The notes beneath the pieces are model-generated. The model made no database searches and had not been told where the DNA came from. It saw nothing but the letters and a program-made list of their open reading frames with translations. Of a stretch of DNA of 64,000 nucleotides, positions 18,252-27,778 are shown in pieces. The stretch comes from Jiulongibacter sp024742395 (GTDB lineage: Bacteria > Bacteroidota > Bacteroidia > Cytophagales > Spirosomataceae), in assembly GCA_965249455.1 (NCBI GenBank), contig OZ252236.1, positions 3,410,001 to 3,474,000 on the forward strand. The letters are read 5' to 3'. Position numbers and translations under genes: made by a program. Within the stretch, counting starts at the first letter, position 1, and every line of letters starts with the position of its first letter.

Positions 18252-19307
18252 ATGAAAAACACTATTTTCCTGTTCTGCCTTTTAAACCTGCTCTCTTTTG
18301 CTAGCTTTTCACAAGAAAAGCCAACAAATGTTATTTTGATGATAGGAGACGGAATGGGACTACCTCAAATCACCACCAGTATTTACTTTAAAGACTCTCC
18401 TTCCAATTTTGAACAATTTACTGACATTGGTTTCATTAAAACATCTTCTACAAGCCATAAAGTAACTGATTCTGCTGCAGGAGCTACAGCTTTTGCCACT
18501 GGTCAGAAATCTTATAACAGAGCCATAAGTGTCAGTCCGGATTCTGTTAGATTAGAGACAATTTTAGAAAAGCTTGAAGCTAAAAATTACAAAACCGGTC
18601 TAATAAGTCTTACAACCATTACCCATGCTACTCCGGCTTGTTTTTACGCCCACGTAACCGACAGAGACATGCATGAGGAAATTGCAGAACAACTCACCAA
18701 TTCTGGGGTTGATTTCTTCGCTGGTGCCGGTCTCGATTATTTTACTAAACGAAAAGACGGAAAAGACTTCTATAAAACTTTAGAGGAAAAAGGTTATTCC
18801 ATGGATTCGGTAAAACTGGTAACCAATCCCTATCCTGATAAGAAATATGGTCACCTTTTGGCCCCTACAGAGATGCCGGCAAAAACGAAAGGCAGAGGCG
18901 ATTATTTACCTGATGCAACGGAACTGGCCCTAAATTATTTCAAATCCTCGAATGAGCCATTTTTTCTGATGGTAGAGGGCTCTTACATTGATTGGGCTGG
19001 TCATGCCAATGATGCCGAAATGCTTATTCAAGAAGAATTGGATTTTGATAAGACCATTGGTGTGGTCCTTAACTTTCTTAAAGAGAACCCGAATACCCTT
19101 CTGGTTATCACTGCAGATCATGAAACCGGTGGTGTGGCAGTAGGTAAAGGCAAATCTGCTGATGAACTGAGCATTTATTTTACAACGGATCAGCATACAG
19201 CTGAGCTCATCCCTGTATTCTCTATGGGTAAGGGTTCAGAGTTATTTAGGGGCATTTATGAAAACAATGAGATTTACCACAAACTTGCCACTATTCTTAA
19301 GCTTTAA
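18252..19307 (+). CDS. Alkaline phosphatase (PhoA family), secreted
   Basis: 351 residues with a signal peptide (cleavage near S-F-S-Q, residue 20). The metal and catalytic motifs are intact: Asp33 in M-I-G-D-G-M-G, nucleophile Ser74 in T-D-S-A-A-G-A-T, T-H-A-T-P-A-C-F, Y-I-D-W-A-G-H-A and T-A-D-H-E-T-G-G. It is clearly paralogous to the C-terminal half of the divergent fusion gene and slightly shorter than typical enzymes. It hydrolyses phosphate monoesters in the periplasm. A strong terminator follows. A Pho box could not be defined by eye in the 268-base divergent gap. Confidence 0.92.
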   Translation: MKNTIFLFCLLNLLSFASFSQEKPTNVILMIGDGMGLPQITTSIYFKDSPSNFEQFTDIGFIKTSSTSHKVTDSAAGATAFATGQKSYNRAISVSPDSVRLETILEKLEAKNYKTGLISLTTITHATPACFYAHVTDRDMHEEIAEQLTNSGVDFFAGAGLDYFTKRKDGKDFYKTLEEKGYSMDSVKLVTNPYPDKKYGHLLAPTEMPAKTKGRGDYLPDATELALNYFKSSNEPFFLMVEGSYIDWAGHANDAEMLIQEELDFDKTIGVVLNFLKENPNTLLVITADHETGGVAVGKGKSADELSIYFTTDQHTAELIPVFSMGKGSELFRGIYENNEIYHKLATILKL

Positions 19308-19330
19308 GAAAGGTCGCAAGTCCAAATCAG

Positions 19331-19364
19331 AAGGATCCGGGGCTAAACAGTCTCGGATCTTTTT
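19331..19364 (+). terminator. Intrinsic terminator after alkaline phosphatase
   Basis: Stem built on GGATCCG (19333-19339) and CGGATCT (19354-19360), extended by A-T and G-T pairs on both sides, followed by CTTTTTC. Confidence 0.75.
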
Positions 19365-19529
19365 CTACAATAAAGAGCTTTTCAAATAAACCCAAAGCCA
19401 TCTATTCCGTATGTTAGCCTTTTAAATAAATTTTATCAATCACGAAATCTGAAAGCTTTTGATAGTAATGTTAACGATCTTTCATATTTTGGATTTTAGA
19501 TTTACGTTACACTTCATAGAAGATAGCTT

Positions 19530-20723
19530 ATGAATACGAACATTCTGATCCTTGCATTGTGCATGATCGTTATGCTCTCTTATTTGTTCAATATAATCAG
19601 TGATAAAACCAGAATCCCCTCTGTTTTATGGCTTTTAGCTACAGGTATTCTGCTAAAGTTCCTTGACCAAACAGGGATGGTTTCCCCGGCAATCATTGAT
19701 AAGTCAGTTGAAGTCTTAGGTACTATAGGGCTTATCATGATTATCCTTGAAGCTGCCCTAGATCTCCATATTGAAAAAGAAAAGATTGGTCTGATAATCA
19801 GAGCTTTCAGCTCTGCTCTCGTTATCTTGGTGGTCTCCTCTCTATCTATAGCCTATCTAATTACCGGCTGGCTTGACGAAAGTTTCATCAATAGTCTAAT
19901 TTATGCTACTCCCCTTTCTATAGTTAGTAGTGCTATAATTATTCCCAGCGTAGGGAAGCTTAAGCCTGAGAAAAAGGAATTTTTGATTTACGAAGCCTCT
20001 TTCTCTGACATCCTGGGTATTCTCTATTTTAATTATCTCATTGGCACAGATCAATACTCACTGAATTATGGACTCCTCTACGTTGGAGAAATGCTACTAT
20101 CCATGTTAGTTTCAGTAGGTGTGGCGGTCTTTCTGATCTTTATTCTTCACAAAATAGACATTAAACTGAAGTTCTTTTTGATCTTTTCAGTACTAATAGC
20201 TCTTTATTCTTTTGGTAAACTTATTCATTTGCCATCCTTATTAATAATCCTCTTTTTTGGTTTGATAATTAACAACAGACAGTTGCTTCAAATAGCACCT
20301 AAAATAGATAAGCTGTTCCCGAATAACAGACGTTTTAAAACTCTGGAAGATCAAACCAAAACCATTACGCTAGAAACTTCTTTTGTGGTGCGTACTTTCT
20401 TTTTTATTCTGTTTGGTTACTCCATTGACTTAGAAAAACTTGCACAAAAAGAGGTACTCATAGTAGGAGGTTTAATTGTCCTTACTTTGGTATTTATACG
20501 GTTTGTATACTTCTCTTTCCAAAACCCCAAAGAAAGTACTTTACCAGAGCTTTTTCTTATGCCGAGAGGACTGATTACGATCCTTCTTTTTTACAATATT
20601 CCGGATGAATTCAAACTTTCCGGCTTTAATAACGGCATATTGTTTTTCGTCATTCTGGTCACCAGTTTTATGATGATGATTGGTCTGTTTACGGCCAAAA
20701 CTGTGGATGACGAAGCTACTTAA
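19530..20723 (+). CDS. Cation:proton antiporter (CPA family), membrane protein
   Basis: 397 residues, almost entirely hydrophobic with about 11-12 predicted membrane segments. The pattern (S-V-E-V-L-G-T-I-G-L-I-M-I-I-L-E-A-A-L-D-L in segment 3, T-P-L-S-I-V-S-S-A-I-I-I-P in the middle) is that of Na+/H+ or K+/H+ exchangers, with possible unwound-helix transport residues. No cytoplasmic TrkA-N domain is attached. It precedes the rhamnose regulator but has its own gap of more than 100 bases on either side, so a link to rhamnose is not supported. Ion specificity unknown. Confidence 0.83.
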   Translation: MNTNILILALCMIVMLSYLFNIISDKTRIPSVLWLLATGILLKFLDQTGMVSPAIIDKSVEVLGTIGLIMIILEAALDLHIEKEKIGLIIRAFSSALVILVVSSLSIAYLITGWLDESFINSLIYATPLSIVSSAIIIPSVGKLKPEKKEFLIYEASFSDILGILYFNYLIGTDQYSLNYGLLYVGEMLLSMLVSVGVAVFLIFILHKIDIKLKFFLIFSVLIALYSFGKLIHLPSLLIILFFGLIINNRQLLQIAPKIDKLFPNNRRFKTLEDQTKTITLETSFVVRTFFFILFGYSIDLEKLAQKEVLIVGGLIVLTLVFIRFVYFSFQNPKESTLPELFLMPRGLITILLFYNIPDEFKLSGFNNGILFFVILVTSFMMMIGLFTAKTVDDEAT

Positions 20724-20780
20724 GTGAGCACATCCGTGTACTAAAAACGTAAAGCAGGACTATTTAAGAACAGTACGAAA

Positions 20781-20796
20781 CAGTTAAATAAAACTG
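20781..20796 (+). promoter_or_regulatory. Candidate operator overlapping the rhamnose-regulator promoter
   Basis: Inverted repeat CAGTTAAATAAAACTG (CAGTT/AACTG arms) placed exactly where the -33 region of the promoter should be. The position suggests autoregulation. The kinase gene at 25964 has two AACTG half-sites just before its start codon, in direct rather than inverted orientation. Confidence 0.4.
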
Positions 20797-20802
20797 ACCT
20801 CT

Positions 20803-20810
20803 TATCTTTG
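20803..20810 (+). promoter_or_regulatory. Promoter -7 box of the rhamnose regulator
   Basis: TATCTTTG, a perfect Bacteroidota -7 element. It overlaps an in-frame TTG at 20808, so that codon cannot be the translation start; the ATG at 20832 is chosen instead. Confidence 0.65.
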
Positions 20811-20831
20811 CTCATATCTCAACCAACCCTT

Positions 20832-21863
20832 ATGAGCAGACAAAGCATATTAGACCTTATTAAGATAGATGACTATTCTGTCACTCCGAAGTATCAGCAA
20901 CTCGGAAATTCTATCCTTGAAGCTATCCGAAGAAAAGAGATCAATAACGGAGATATGATGCCCTCTATTAATGAGGTGAGTTTTGAGTTTGATATCTCCA
21001 GAGTAACCGTAGAAAAAGGGTACGGAGAACTTAAAAAGACAGGCGTTCTGGATTCCGTGCCGGGCAAAGGTTATTTCATAAAAAGTACTGAAATAGATCA
21101 AAACCTGAGCATTTTCCTTCTTTTCAATAAGCTAAGCAGTCATAAGAAAATTATTTATGATACACTGGCAGAAGCATTAGGTAAACATGCAGCCATTCAT
21201 TTTTACATTTACAATAATGACTTTAGTCTTTTCCAGCAAATTCTAAAGAATCCTAAAAACACCTACACACATTATGTGATCATTCCGCACTTTATAGAAG
21301 GTGAGGAAAAAGCCTGTGATCTTATCAACGAGATTCCGAAAGATAAACTCATTTTAGTTGATAAAATACCAGCTGATATTACCGGTGAGTTTGGAGCGGT
21401 TTACGAAAATTTCGAAAAGGATATTTATAATTCTTTGGTTGAAGCCAAAGAGCCTTTATCAAAATACCACACGCTGAATCTTATTTTCCCTGAGAATAGC
21501 TACTACCCAAAAGAGATTATTGCCGGTTTTGAGAATTTCTGTACCGATTTCGCTTTCGAGCATAAAACAATTGGTGACATAGCCGCTGAAAAGGTGAATA
21601 AAGGAAATGCCTACATTAATCTCATGGAGGACGACCTGATCATTCTAATGGATAAACTGATTGGAAAAGATCTGAAGGTGGGTAAAGATGTAGGGATCAT
21701 CTCCTATAATGAGACTCCTTTAAAGAGATTTATTTTGAATGGAGTTAGCACCATGTCTACAGATTTTAAAGCCATGGGAAAAACAGTGGCTGATCTTATT
21801 CTGACAGACTCTAAGGAACATATACAGAATCCTTTCCATTTGACGCTAAGAGATTCCATCTGA
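20832..21863 (+). CDS. GntR-type transcriptional regulator with periplasmic-binding-like sensor domain, likely rhamnose regulator
   Basis: 343 residues from ATG 20832. Residues about 15-80 are a GntR winged helix (Y-Q-Q-L-G-N-S-I, P-S-I-N-E-V-S, S-R-V-T-V-E-K, P-G-K-G-Y-F). The rest resembles a LacI/PBP-type sugar-sensing domain (V-G-I-I-S-Y-N-E-T near the end). This architecture is common for sugar regulators in Bacteroidota. The next genes encode the whole rhamnose pathway, so the ligand is probably a pathway sugar or phosphate; that part is inference from context. Confidence 0.85.
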   Translation: MSRQSILDLIKIDDYSVTPKYQQLGNSILEAIRRKEINNGDMMPSINEVSFEFDISRVTVEKGYGELKKTGVLDSVPGKGYFIKSTEIDQNLSIFLLFNKLSSHKKIIYDTLAEALGKHAAIHFYIYNNDFSLFQQILKNPKNTYTHYVIIPHFIEGEEKACDLINEIPKDKLILVDKIPADITGEFGAVYENFEKDIYNSLVEAKEPLSKYHTLNLIFPENSYYPKEIIAGFENFCTDFAFEHKTIGDIAAEKVNKGNAYINLMEDDLIILMDKLIGKDLKVGKDVGIISYNETPLKRFILNGVSTMSTDFKAMGKTVADLILTDSKEHIQNPFHLTLRDSI

Positions 21864-21903
21864 TCTTTTTATTTCTAAAACCTTCATGTAAAGGGTGAGT
21901 TTG

Positions 21904-21921
21904 AAGGCCTATGGCTTTTTT
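21904..21921 (+). terminator. Short terminator after the regulator gene
   Basis: AAGGCC (21904-21909) pairs with GGCTTT (21913-21918) around a TAT loop, including one G-T pair, and runs into a six-T tract. Confidence 0.5.
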
Positions 21922-22236
21922 AAAATTGAACAGAACATTGTTAGTTAAGCTTTGACCTGCCCCAGGTCTTCGGAACCTATTTTCCGATAAGGTAAGTACA
22001 GATCAGGATACTTTGTTGCCAGAACTCACTTAGATTGCAAGCATTATACCTACCTAAAATGAAAAGAGACATAATTCTATGGAATTTAAAGCCCCGATCA
22101 AATATGGGCTCAATTGACAAATTCATCTTAGGTTCTGATAATTCTTACTTTTTGAGGAAAATCTGTCTTTCAGAATATGAACAAAGGGATTTCCAATTAT
22201 CTAAAGTCACCCCTATCTAATAATTAAACATTACCC

Positions 22237-22249
22237 GTCTTAAAAAGAC
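22237..22249. promoter_or_regulatory. Inverted repeat upstream of the rhamnose aldolase fusion gene
   Basis: GTCTT-AAA-AAGAC, 47 bases before the start codon. It could be an operator for the GntR-type regulator, but it does not resemble the CAGTT/AACTG repeat at the regulator's own promoter. Confidence 0.25.
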
Positions 22250-22295
22250 ATATATCATTTTTACCAAAACCCTCTTTCAAAAGCAACAAAATCTA

Positions 22296-24413
22296 ATGGC
22301 AAACACAAATTTTAAACACGTTAGCTATCTCTGGGACGAATCTAAAGCCAAAGAAATGGCCAATGATGAGGTAGCTTTATTTATATATCGATCAAACCTT
22401 TTGGGAGCAGACTTACGCTTAACCAATTATGGTGGTGGTAATACTTCTGTTAAAATTACTGATACTGATCCTGTAACAGGAGAATCCACAAACGTCATGT
22501 GGATTAAAGGCTCAGGCGGTGATATAGGAACATTGACAAAGTCAGGCTGTGCAGCCTTGTACTTAGATAAGCTCAGAAATCTTGAGAAGGTGTACCACGG
22601 GATAGAACATGAAGATGAAATGGTGGCCTTGTTTCAACATTGCATTTTTGATCTTGCCTCTAAAGCTCCTTCCATTGATACGCCTCTTCATGGCTTTCTG
22701 CCTTTCAAGCATATAGATCATTTGCACCCTGATGCCGCCATTGCTATTGCTGCCGCAAAAGACGGAAAAAAAATTACTAAAGAGCTTTTTAACGGCGAAA
22801 TAGGCTGGGTTGGCTGGCAGCGACCAGGTTTTGATTTAGGACTTCAACTAAGAACTTGTCTCGAAGAAGCCGCCGAAAAAGGCATTGCACTTAAAGGCAT
22901 CATGCTGGGTTCTCACGGTTTATTTACCTGGGGAGAAACCTCTTATGAGAGCTACATAAATACACTTGAGGTAATTGAAAAATGTGCTGAGTATTTAGAG
23001 TCAAATTATAAAAATGTTTTCGGAGGGCAAAAAATTGAAAGTTTGCCTGAGGATAAAAGGAAACTTCAAGCCGCAAAAATGGCTCCGGTGTTAAGAGGCT
23101 TTTGTTCCTCTTACCAGCCTATGATAGGCCATTTTACCGATGATGAAAGAGTCCTGGAATTTGTGAATTCAAATGATTTGGACAGATTAGCTCCTATGGG
23201 AACTTCATGTCCCGATCACTTTTTACGAACCAAAATCTCTCCTTTGGTTTTGGAGCTTAGTCCAGATCAGGATTTAAGTAATGTCAATGCCATCAAAGAG
23301 CAAATCACGCCGGCTTTTGAGGCTTATCGTAAAATGTACAGCGAGTATTACGAAAGTTGTAAACATGATAATTCTCCGGCAATGCGTGACCCCAATCCTG
23401 TAGTAATTCTATATCCGGGTGTAGGAATGTTTACGTTTGCAAAAAACAAAACGACAGCTCGTCTGGCCTCTGAGTATTATATAAATGCCATCAATGTCAT
23501 GAAAGGTTCTGAGGCCGTTTCTGAATACACTGCATTACCAAGACAGGAGGCATTTGATATTGAATACTGGCTACTGGAAGAAGCAAAACTTCAAAGAATG
23601 CCGAAGCCTAAAGCTTTGTCTGGTAAAGTAGCCTTTGTTACAGGTTCAGCAGGTGGAATAGGAAAAGCTATAGCAAAGAAATTTGTGGAAGAAGGGGCTG
23701 TAGTGGTACTTAATGATATCAATGCAGAGAGATTGGCCTCTGCCAAAGATGAGTTCCTTAAACTTTATGGCAGAGACTCTGTAGCAACCACAATTCTAAA
23801 CGTAACAGACGAAAAAAACGCTGAGACAGCCATGAATGATGCCTGTCTGGCTTTTGGCGGGATAGATATCCTTGTAAATAATGCCGGAATTAGTATCAGT
23901 AAGTCTATTGCGGACCATAGCCTGGAAGAATGGGACAGACTGTATGATATTTTGGTAAAAGGACAATTTATTGTTTCTAAAGCAGGTATTGAAGTACTTC
24001 GCAAGCAAAATATTGGTGGCGATATAGTGAATATTGTATCAAAGAATGCCGTAGTAGCAGGGCCAAACAATCCTGGATATGGCTCGGCCAAAGCTGCCCA
24101 AGCCCACCTGACCAGACTAATGGCGGCTGAACTTGGACCTGATAAAATCAGAGTCAATACTGTAAATCCTGACGCAGTTATAGCTGATTCGAATATTTGG
24201 GCTGGCGGATGGGCCGAAGGCCGGGCAAAAGCTTACGGAATTACCGTGGAAGAGCTTCCGGCACATTATGCAAAAAGGACCTTGTTAAATGAAACTATTT
24301 TACCTGAGGATATAGCCAATGCCTGCTTTATTTTAGTGGGTGGACTACTGAGCAAGTCTACCGGAAATGCAATCAATGTAGATGGCGGTGTAGCGATGGG
24401 CTTTTACAGATAA
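22296..24413 (+). CDS. Bifunctional rhamnulose-1-phosphate aldolase / lactaldehyde dehydrogenase (RhaE-RhaW type)
   Basis: 705 residues. The N-terminal about 430 residues are a class II aldolase: zinc-binding histidines appear in H-I-D-H-L-H-P-D and G-S-H-G-L-F-T-W-G, with G-G-G-N-T-S near residue 48. The C-terminal about 260 residues are a short-chain dehydrogenase: T-G-S-A-G-G-I-G-K (nucleotide loop), N-N-A-G, and the active-site Y-G-S-A-K. The known fusion RhaEW splits rhamnulose-1-phosphate to dihydroxyacetone phosphate and L-lactaldehyde, then oxidises the aldehyde to lactate. It leads a cluster with the isomerase four bases downstream, so they are surely co-transcribed. Confidence 0.93.
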   Translation: MANTNFKHVSYLWDESKAKEMANDEVALFIYRSNLLGADLRLTNYGGGNTSVKITDTDPVTGESTNVMWIKGSGGDIGTLTKSGCAALYLDKLRNLEKVYHGIEHEDEMVALFQHCIFDLASKAPSIDTPLHGFLPFKHIDHLHPDAAIAIAAAKDGKKITKELFNGEIGWVGWQRPGFDLGLQLRTCLEEAAEKGIALKGIMLGSHGLFTWGETSYESYINTLEVIEKCAEYLESNYKNVFGGQKIESLPEDKRKLQAAKMAPVLRGFCSSYQPMIGHFTDDERVLEFVNSNDLDRLAPMGTSCPDHFLRTKISPLVLELSPDQDLSNVNAIKEQITPAFEAYRKMYSEYYESCKHDNSPAMRDPNPVVILYPGVGMFTFAKNKTTARLASEYYINAINVMKGSEAVSEYTALPRQEAFDIEYWLLEEAKLQRMPKPKALSGKVAFVTGSAGGIGKAIAKKFVEEGAVVVLNDINAERLASAKDEFLKLYGRDSVATTILNVTDEKNAETAMNDACLAFGGIDILVNNAGISISKSIADHSLEEWDRLYDILVKGQFIVSKAGIEVLRKQNIGGDIVNIVSKNAVVAGPNNPGYGSAKAAQAHLTRLMAAELGPDKIRVNTVNPDAVIADSNIWAGGWAEGRAKAYGITVEELPAHYAKRTLLNETILPEDIANACFILVGGLLSKSTGNAINVDGGVAMGFYR

Positions 24414-24417
24414 AATC

Positions 24418-25692
24418 ATGAGAATAAATAAAGAAGATATATTAGACTATAATCAAGGACTTTTAGAGCCTCATCAGGAAAAACTTGCTTTTACAAAAAG
24501 GGAAGTTACTGGTGCTGAACATATCATTCAAAAGTTAATTGATTTTCAGATTGCCATACCTTCCTGGGCCTTAGGTACTGGTGGCACCCGCTTTGGCCGA
24601 TTCTCCGGTGGTGGGGAGCCGGGTTCTTTAGAGCAAAAAATTGAAGACATTGGCTTAATGCATGCCTTAAATCAGTCGTCTGGTGCTATATCATTGCATA
24701 TTCCATGGGATACTACCAGCGATGCCGCGGCCACCATGTCACAAGCAAAAGAATTAGGGTTGGTTTTTGATGCCGTAAACTCCAATACTTTTCAAGACCA
24801 ATCCAATCAGGAATACAGTTATAAATTTGGTTCGTTGCAGCATGTAGACCCCAGAGTAAGAAAACAGGCGGTAAACCATAATATTGAAGTTATAAAGCAA
24901 GGCATTGAGCTTGGCTCAAAATCTCTTACCGTCTGGCTATCTGATGGGTCTTGTTTTCCGGGACAATTAAATTTCAAAAAGGCTTTCCAAAACACCCTGG
25001 AGAGTTTAAAAGAGATTTACGACGCATTACCGGCCAATTGGAAGATTTTTGTGGAGTACAAGGCTTTTGAACCAAACTTCTACTCTATGACGGTTGGAGA
25101 CTGGGGACAATCGCTGTTGTTTGCCAATAAACTCGGCGATAAGGCCTATACTTTGGTAGATTTAGGACACCATTTGCCCAATGCCAACATAGAGCAGATT
25201 GTTTCTCTCCTACTCATGGAAGAAAAACTGGGAGGTTTCCATTTTAACGACTCTAAATACGGCGACGACGACTTAACAGCTGGTTCCGTTAAACCTTATC
25301 AACTGTTTCTGATTTTCAATGAATTGGTGCAAGGGATGGATGAGAATAAAATGAATCATGCCAAAGATTTAGCCTGGATGATAGATGCTTCTCATAATGT
25401 CAAAGATCCTCTTGAGGATCTGATGCAATCTGTAGAAGCCATAATGATGGCCTACGCTCAGGCACTTTCTGTTGATCAGGAAGCCCTTCAGCATGCTCAG
25501 GATGACAATGACGTGGTAACGGCACAAAATATCTTACAAAACGCCTTCAGGACTGACGTAAGAGCTTTGGTGGCCGAAGCAAGACTCAGAGCCGGCGGAT
25601 CGCTAAACCCTGTTGGGCTTTATAGAAAGCTAGATGTAAGGGACCAACTAATCAGAGAACGTGGTGCTAAAACTATAGCCACCGGATTGTAA
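24418..25692 (+). CDS. rhaI: L-rhamnose isomerase, RhaI type
   Basis: 424 residues. A xylose-isomerase-like TIM barrel with W-A-L-G-T-G-G-T-R-F-G-R-F near the N terminus, metal ligands in F-V-E-Y-K-A-F-E-P, V-D-L-G-H-H and H-F-N-D-S-K-Y-G-D-D-D, the hallmarks of RhaI rather than classical RhaA. It converts L-rhamnose to L-rhamnulose in the cytoplasm. It begins four bases after the aldolase fusion, and the kinase that would act next lies 271 bases downstream. Confidence 0.93.
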   Translation: MRINKEDILDYNQGLLEPHQEKLAFTKREVTGAEHIIQKLIDFQIAIPSWALGTGGTRFGRFSGGGEPGSLEQKIEDIGLMHALNQSSGAISLHIPWDTTSDAAATMSQAKELGLVFDAVNSNTFQDQSNQEYSYKFGSLQHVDPRVRKQAVNHNIEVIKQGIELGSKSLTVWLSDGSCFPGQLNFKKAFQNTLESLKEIYDALPANWKIFVEYKAFEPNFYSMTVGDWGQSLLFANKLGDKAYTLVDLGHHLPNANIEQIVSLLLMEEKLGGFHFNDSKYGDDDLTAGSVKPYQLFLIFNELVQGMDENKMNHAKDLAWMIDASHNVKDPLEDLMQSVEAIMMAYAQALSVDQEALQHAQDDNDVVTAQNILQNAFRTDVRALVAEARLRAGGSLNPVGLYRKLDVRDQLIRERGAKTIATGL

Positions 25693-25718
25693 GCAAAATT
25701 TGTCAGGTTTTGTATTTT

Positions 25719-25747
25719 GGATGGTTGTTAGTGTGTGACAGCCATCC
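25719..25747. other. Hairpin between rhaI and the kinase gene
   Basis: GGATGGTTGT (25719-25728) pairs with ACAGCCATCC (25738-25747) with one G-T pair and a nine-base loop. No T tract follows, so it is more likely an RNA-processing or stability element than a terminator. Confidence 0.35.
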
Positions 25748-25963
25748 GATTATCTACAGTGTAGAACTTAATACGAAGAACTACTTTAAGTAAAAGATCA
25801 TTTAGGAATCTTTGGTTAATTTCTTCCCGAAAGTGAAGCTAGAAAAAGGTAAATTATGCCTAGAATTTCCACTTAATTTGAGCTTTTGTGTGTTCATACA
25901 TTTATTGAGTGCACTTTTCTAAGGAGAAATCCGATATAAAAAACGATAACTGTTTAAAACTGA

Positions 25964-27247
25964 ATGAAAACCATCGCCATCTTCGACATTGGCAAAACCA
26001 ATAAAAAACTTCTTCTTTTTAACGAGAAGTATGAGATGGTGTATCAATACGCTGAGACTCTGGAGCAAACTATAGATGAAGACGGTTTTGAATGCGAAGA
26101 TTTAAACGCTTTAAAGAATTTTCTACGATCTGCTTTAGAGAAAGTGAAGCAGAACAAAGAATTTGAAATTATTGCACTCAATTTTTCAGGATATGGAGCC
26201 TCATTAGTTTATCTGGATGCAAATGGAAAAGAAGTAGGCCAACTGTATAATTATCTTAAACCCTTCTCAGAAGAATTAAGACAAAAATTAACGGATACTT
26301 ACGGAATAGAAGAGAAGCTCTCGGCAGAAACGGCCTCTCCATTTTTGGGTAGCTTAAATTCCGGCTTGCAGCCATATGCTTTGAAATATGAGAAACCAGC
26401 CCTCTTTAATCAAATCAGTAAGGCTCTTCATTTTCCGCAATACCTGGCTTATTTATTTGGGGCAGAGCCCATATCGGAGCTAACGAGTATTGGCTGTCAT
26501 ACCCGATTATGGAATTTTGAAAAAAATAAATACCATGACTGGGTAGCTCAGGAAGGTCTTTCAAATCTTTTCCCTCCTATTCAAACATCTGATACGGTTT
26601 TTGAGCGAAATGGAATATTAATAGGCAGCGGTTTGCATGACAGTAGTTCTGCACTGATCCCCTATTTAAAATCTTTCACAGAACCCTTTATTCTGATCTC
26701 TACAGGCACCTGGAGCATTTGTTTGAATCCGTTTAACTCTTCTCCTCTTACTGAAGATGAGCTGAAACAAGATTGTCTTAGTTTTATCAGTTTTGAAGGA
26801 CATCAGGTGAAAGCCTCCCGACTTTTCGCCGGTCAAATGCATGAAGATGCTGTAAAACTTATTGCCAGGCATTTTGGAGTCAATAAAGACTTCTATAAAA
26901 ATTTAAAGCCTACTACACATGACTCAAGGCTAGAACCTTATTCAGCAAACCTGGAGCATTACCAAACATCGGAAGAAGCGTATTATGCTTTTATGAATCA
27001 GTTGGTATCAAGACAAATAAAAGCTCTTGGACTTATTCTAACGCCGCAAATAAAACAGATCTTTATAGATGGAGGCTTTAGTAAAAACCCGTTTTTTTCT
27101 CAAGGCTTAAAAATGGCTTTCCCTGAAATCACCTTCTACGCTGCTGAACTCGCTCAGGCCTCTTCACTTGGTGCAGCATTGGCCATTCATGAACAGTGGA
27201 ATTCTAAGCCTTTACCAAAGGATTTGATACGTTTCAAAGAGGTTTAA
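25964..27247 (+). CDS. FGGY-family carbohydrate kinase, probable L-rhamnulokinase
   Basis: 427 residues. The N-terminal phosphate loop of the actin-like ATPase fold is I-F-D-I-G-K-T-N-K-K (5-14); later motifs include L-N-F-S-G-Y-G, the L-I-S-T-G-T-W-S segment and the I-D-G-G-F-S-K-N adenosine loop. It phosphorylates a sugar with ATP. Placed after the regulator, aldolase and isomerase genes of rhamnose breakdown, rhamnulose is the natural substrate; this is inferred from context. Shorter than E. coli RhaB (about 490). It may be transcribed separately, since a 271-base gap with a hairpin precedes it. Confidence 0.85.
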   Translation: MKTIAIFDIGKTNKKLLLFNEKYEMVYQYAETLEQTIDEDGFECEDLNALKNFLRSALEKVKQNKEFEIIALNFSGYGASLVYLDANGKEVGQLYNYLKPFSEELRQKLTDTYGIEEKLSAETASPFLGSLNSGLQPYALKYEKPALFNQISKALHFPQYLAYLFGAEPISELTSIGCHTRLWNFEKNKYHDWVAQEGLSNLFPPIQTSDTVFERNGILIGSGLHDSSSALIPYLKSFTEPFILISTGTWSICLNPFNSSPLTEDELKQDCLSFISFEGHQVKASRLFAGQMHEDAVKLIARHFGVNKDFYKNLKPTTHDSRLEPYSANLEHYQTSEEAYYAFMNQLVSRQIKALGLILTPQIKQIFIDGGFSKNPFFSQGLKMAFPEITFYAAELAQASSLGAALAIHEQWNSKPLPKDLIRFKEV

Positions 27248-27778
27248 AATAATCTATATAGTATTTAATATGATCTGTGTATACTTAGTCCTAACAACTT
27301 AACTGATAGAACCTTTTAGAATTTAATCAGCCAATTGTTCCACAAAATCGCAGGGCATCAATAACAAAATAGCCTGGTAGGTTTGACTTAAAAACAGTTT
27401 AGCCGTCACATCTTCTCATTTCCTTACTATTCCATTTATTTTTTACCTTAGAAGTAATATTCTTTAAAAGATAGCCTTAGAAGAATAAAGTAATAGCCTT
27501 TATGGGTTTTAGTCTTTTTTCGCATGGAAGTCTGAATTAGACAAACACTACACCTGACTGTCAAAATCATTTAATTTTATTATTTTCAAGGTAGAATCAG
27601 GTCAATTCTTTTAGTAAGAAAAATCGATAAAGATCTTTTCATTAAACATAATTTAAGATCAATCTGATGAGAAAAAGCCTGAGTTCTCTAGCTTAGAATA
27701 AAACTCCTCAACTATTATTCAAGTATTCTTTCCCATTTAAAGGGCTTCAGTAATCAGAACCAAAACAATAGAAATACA
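27248..27778. other. Gene-free interval after the rhamnose kinase
   Basis: 531 bases, very AT-rich, with no supported coding frame, no tRNA-like fold and no clear terminator or strict promoter box. It may hold an unrecognised RNA or simply decayed sequence. Confidence 0.4.

Larger units (their letters stand above)
21864..22295. other. Intergenic region upstream of the rhamnose catabolic genes
   Basis: 432 bases with no convincing gene (a 61-codon frame at 22035 starts at TTG and matches nothing I recognise). It holds a short terminator at its left end and an inverted repeat at 22237-22249. No strict TAnnTTTG box was found. Confidence 0.5.

Noticed and set aside
22035..22220. 61-codon plus-strand frame in the rhamnose intergenic region
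   Set aside because: TTG start, no recognisable motif or promoter, and composition no different from the surrounding non-coding sequence.
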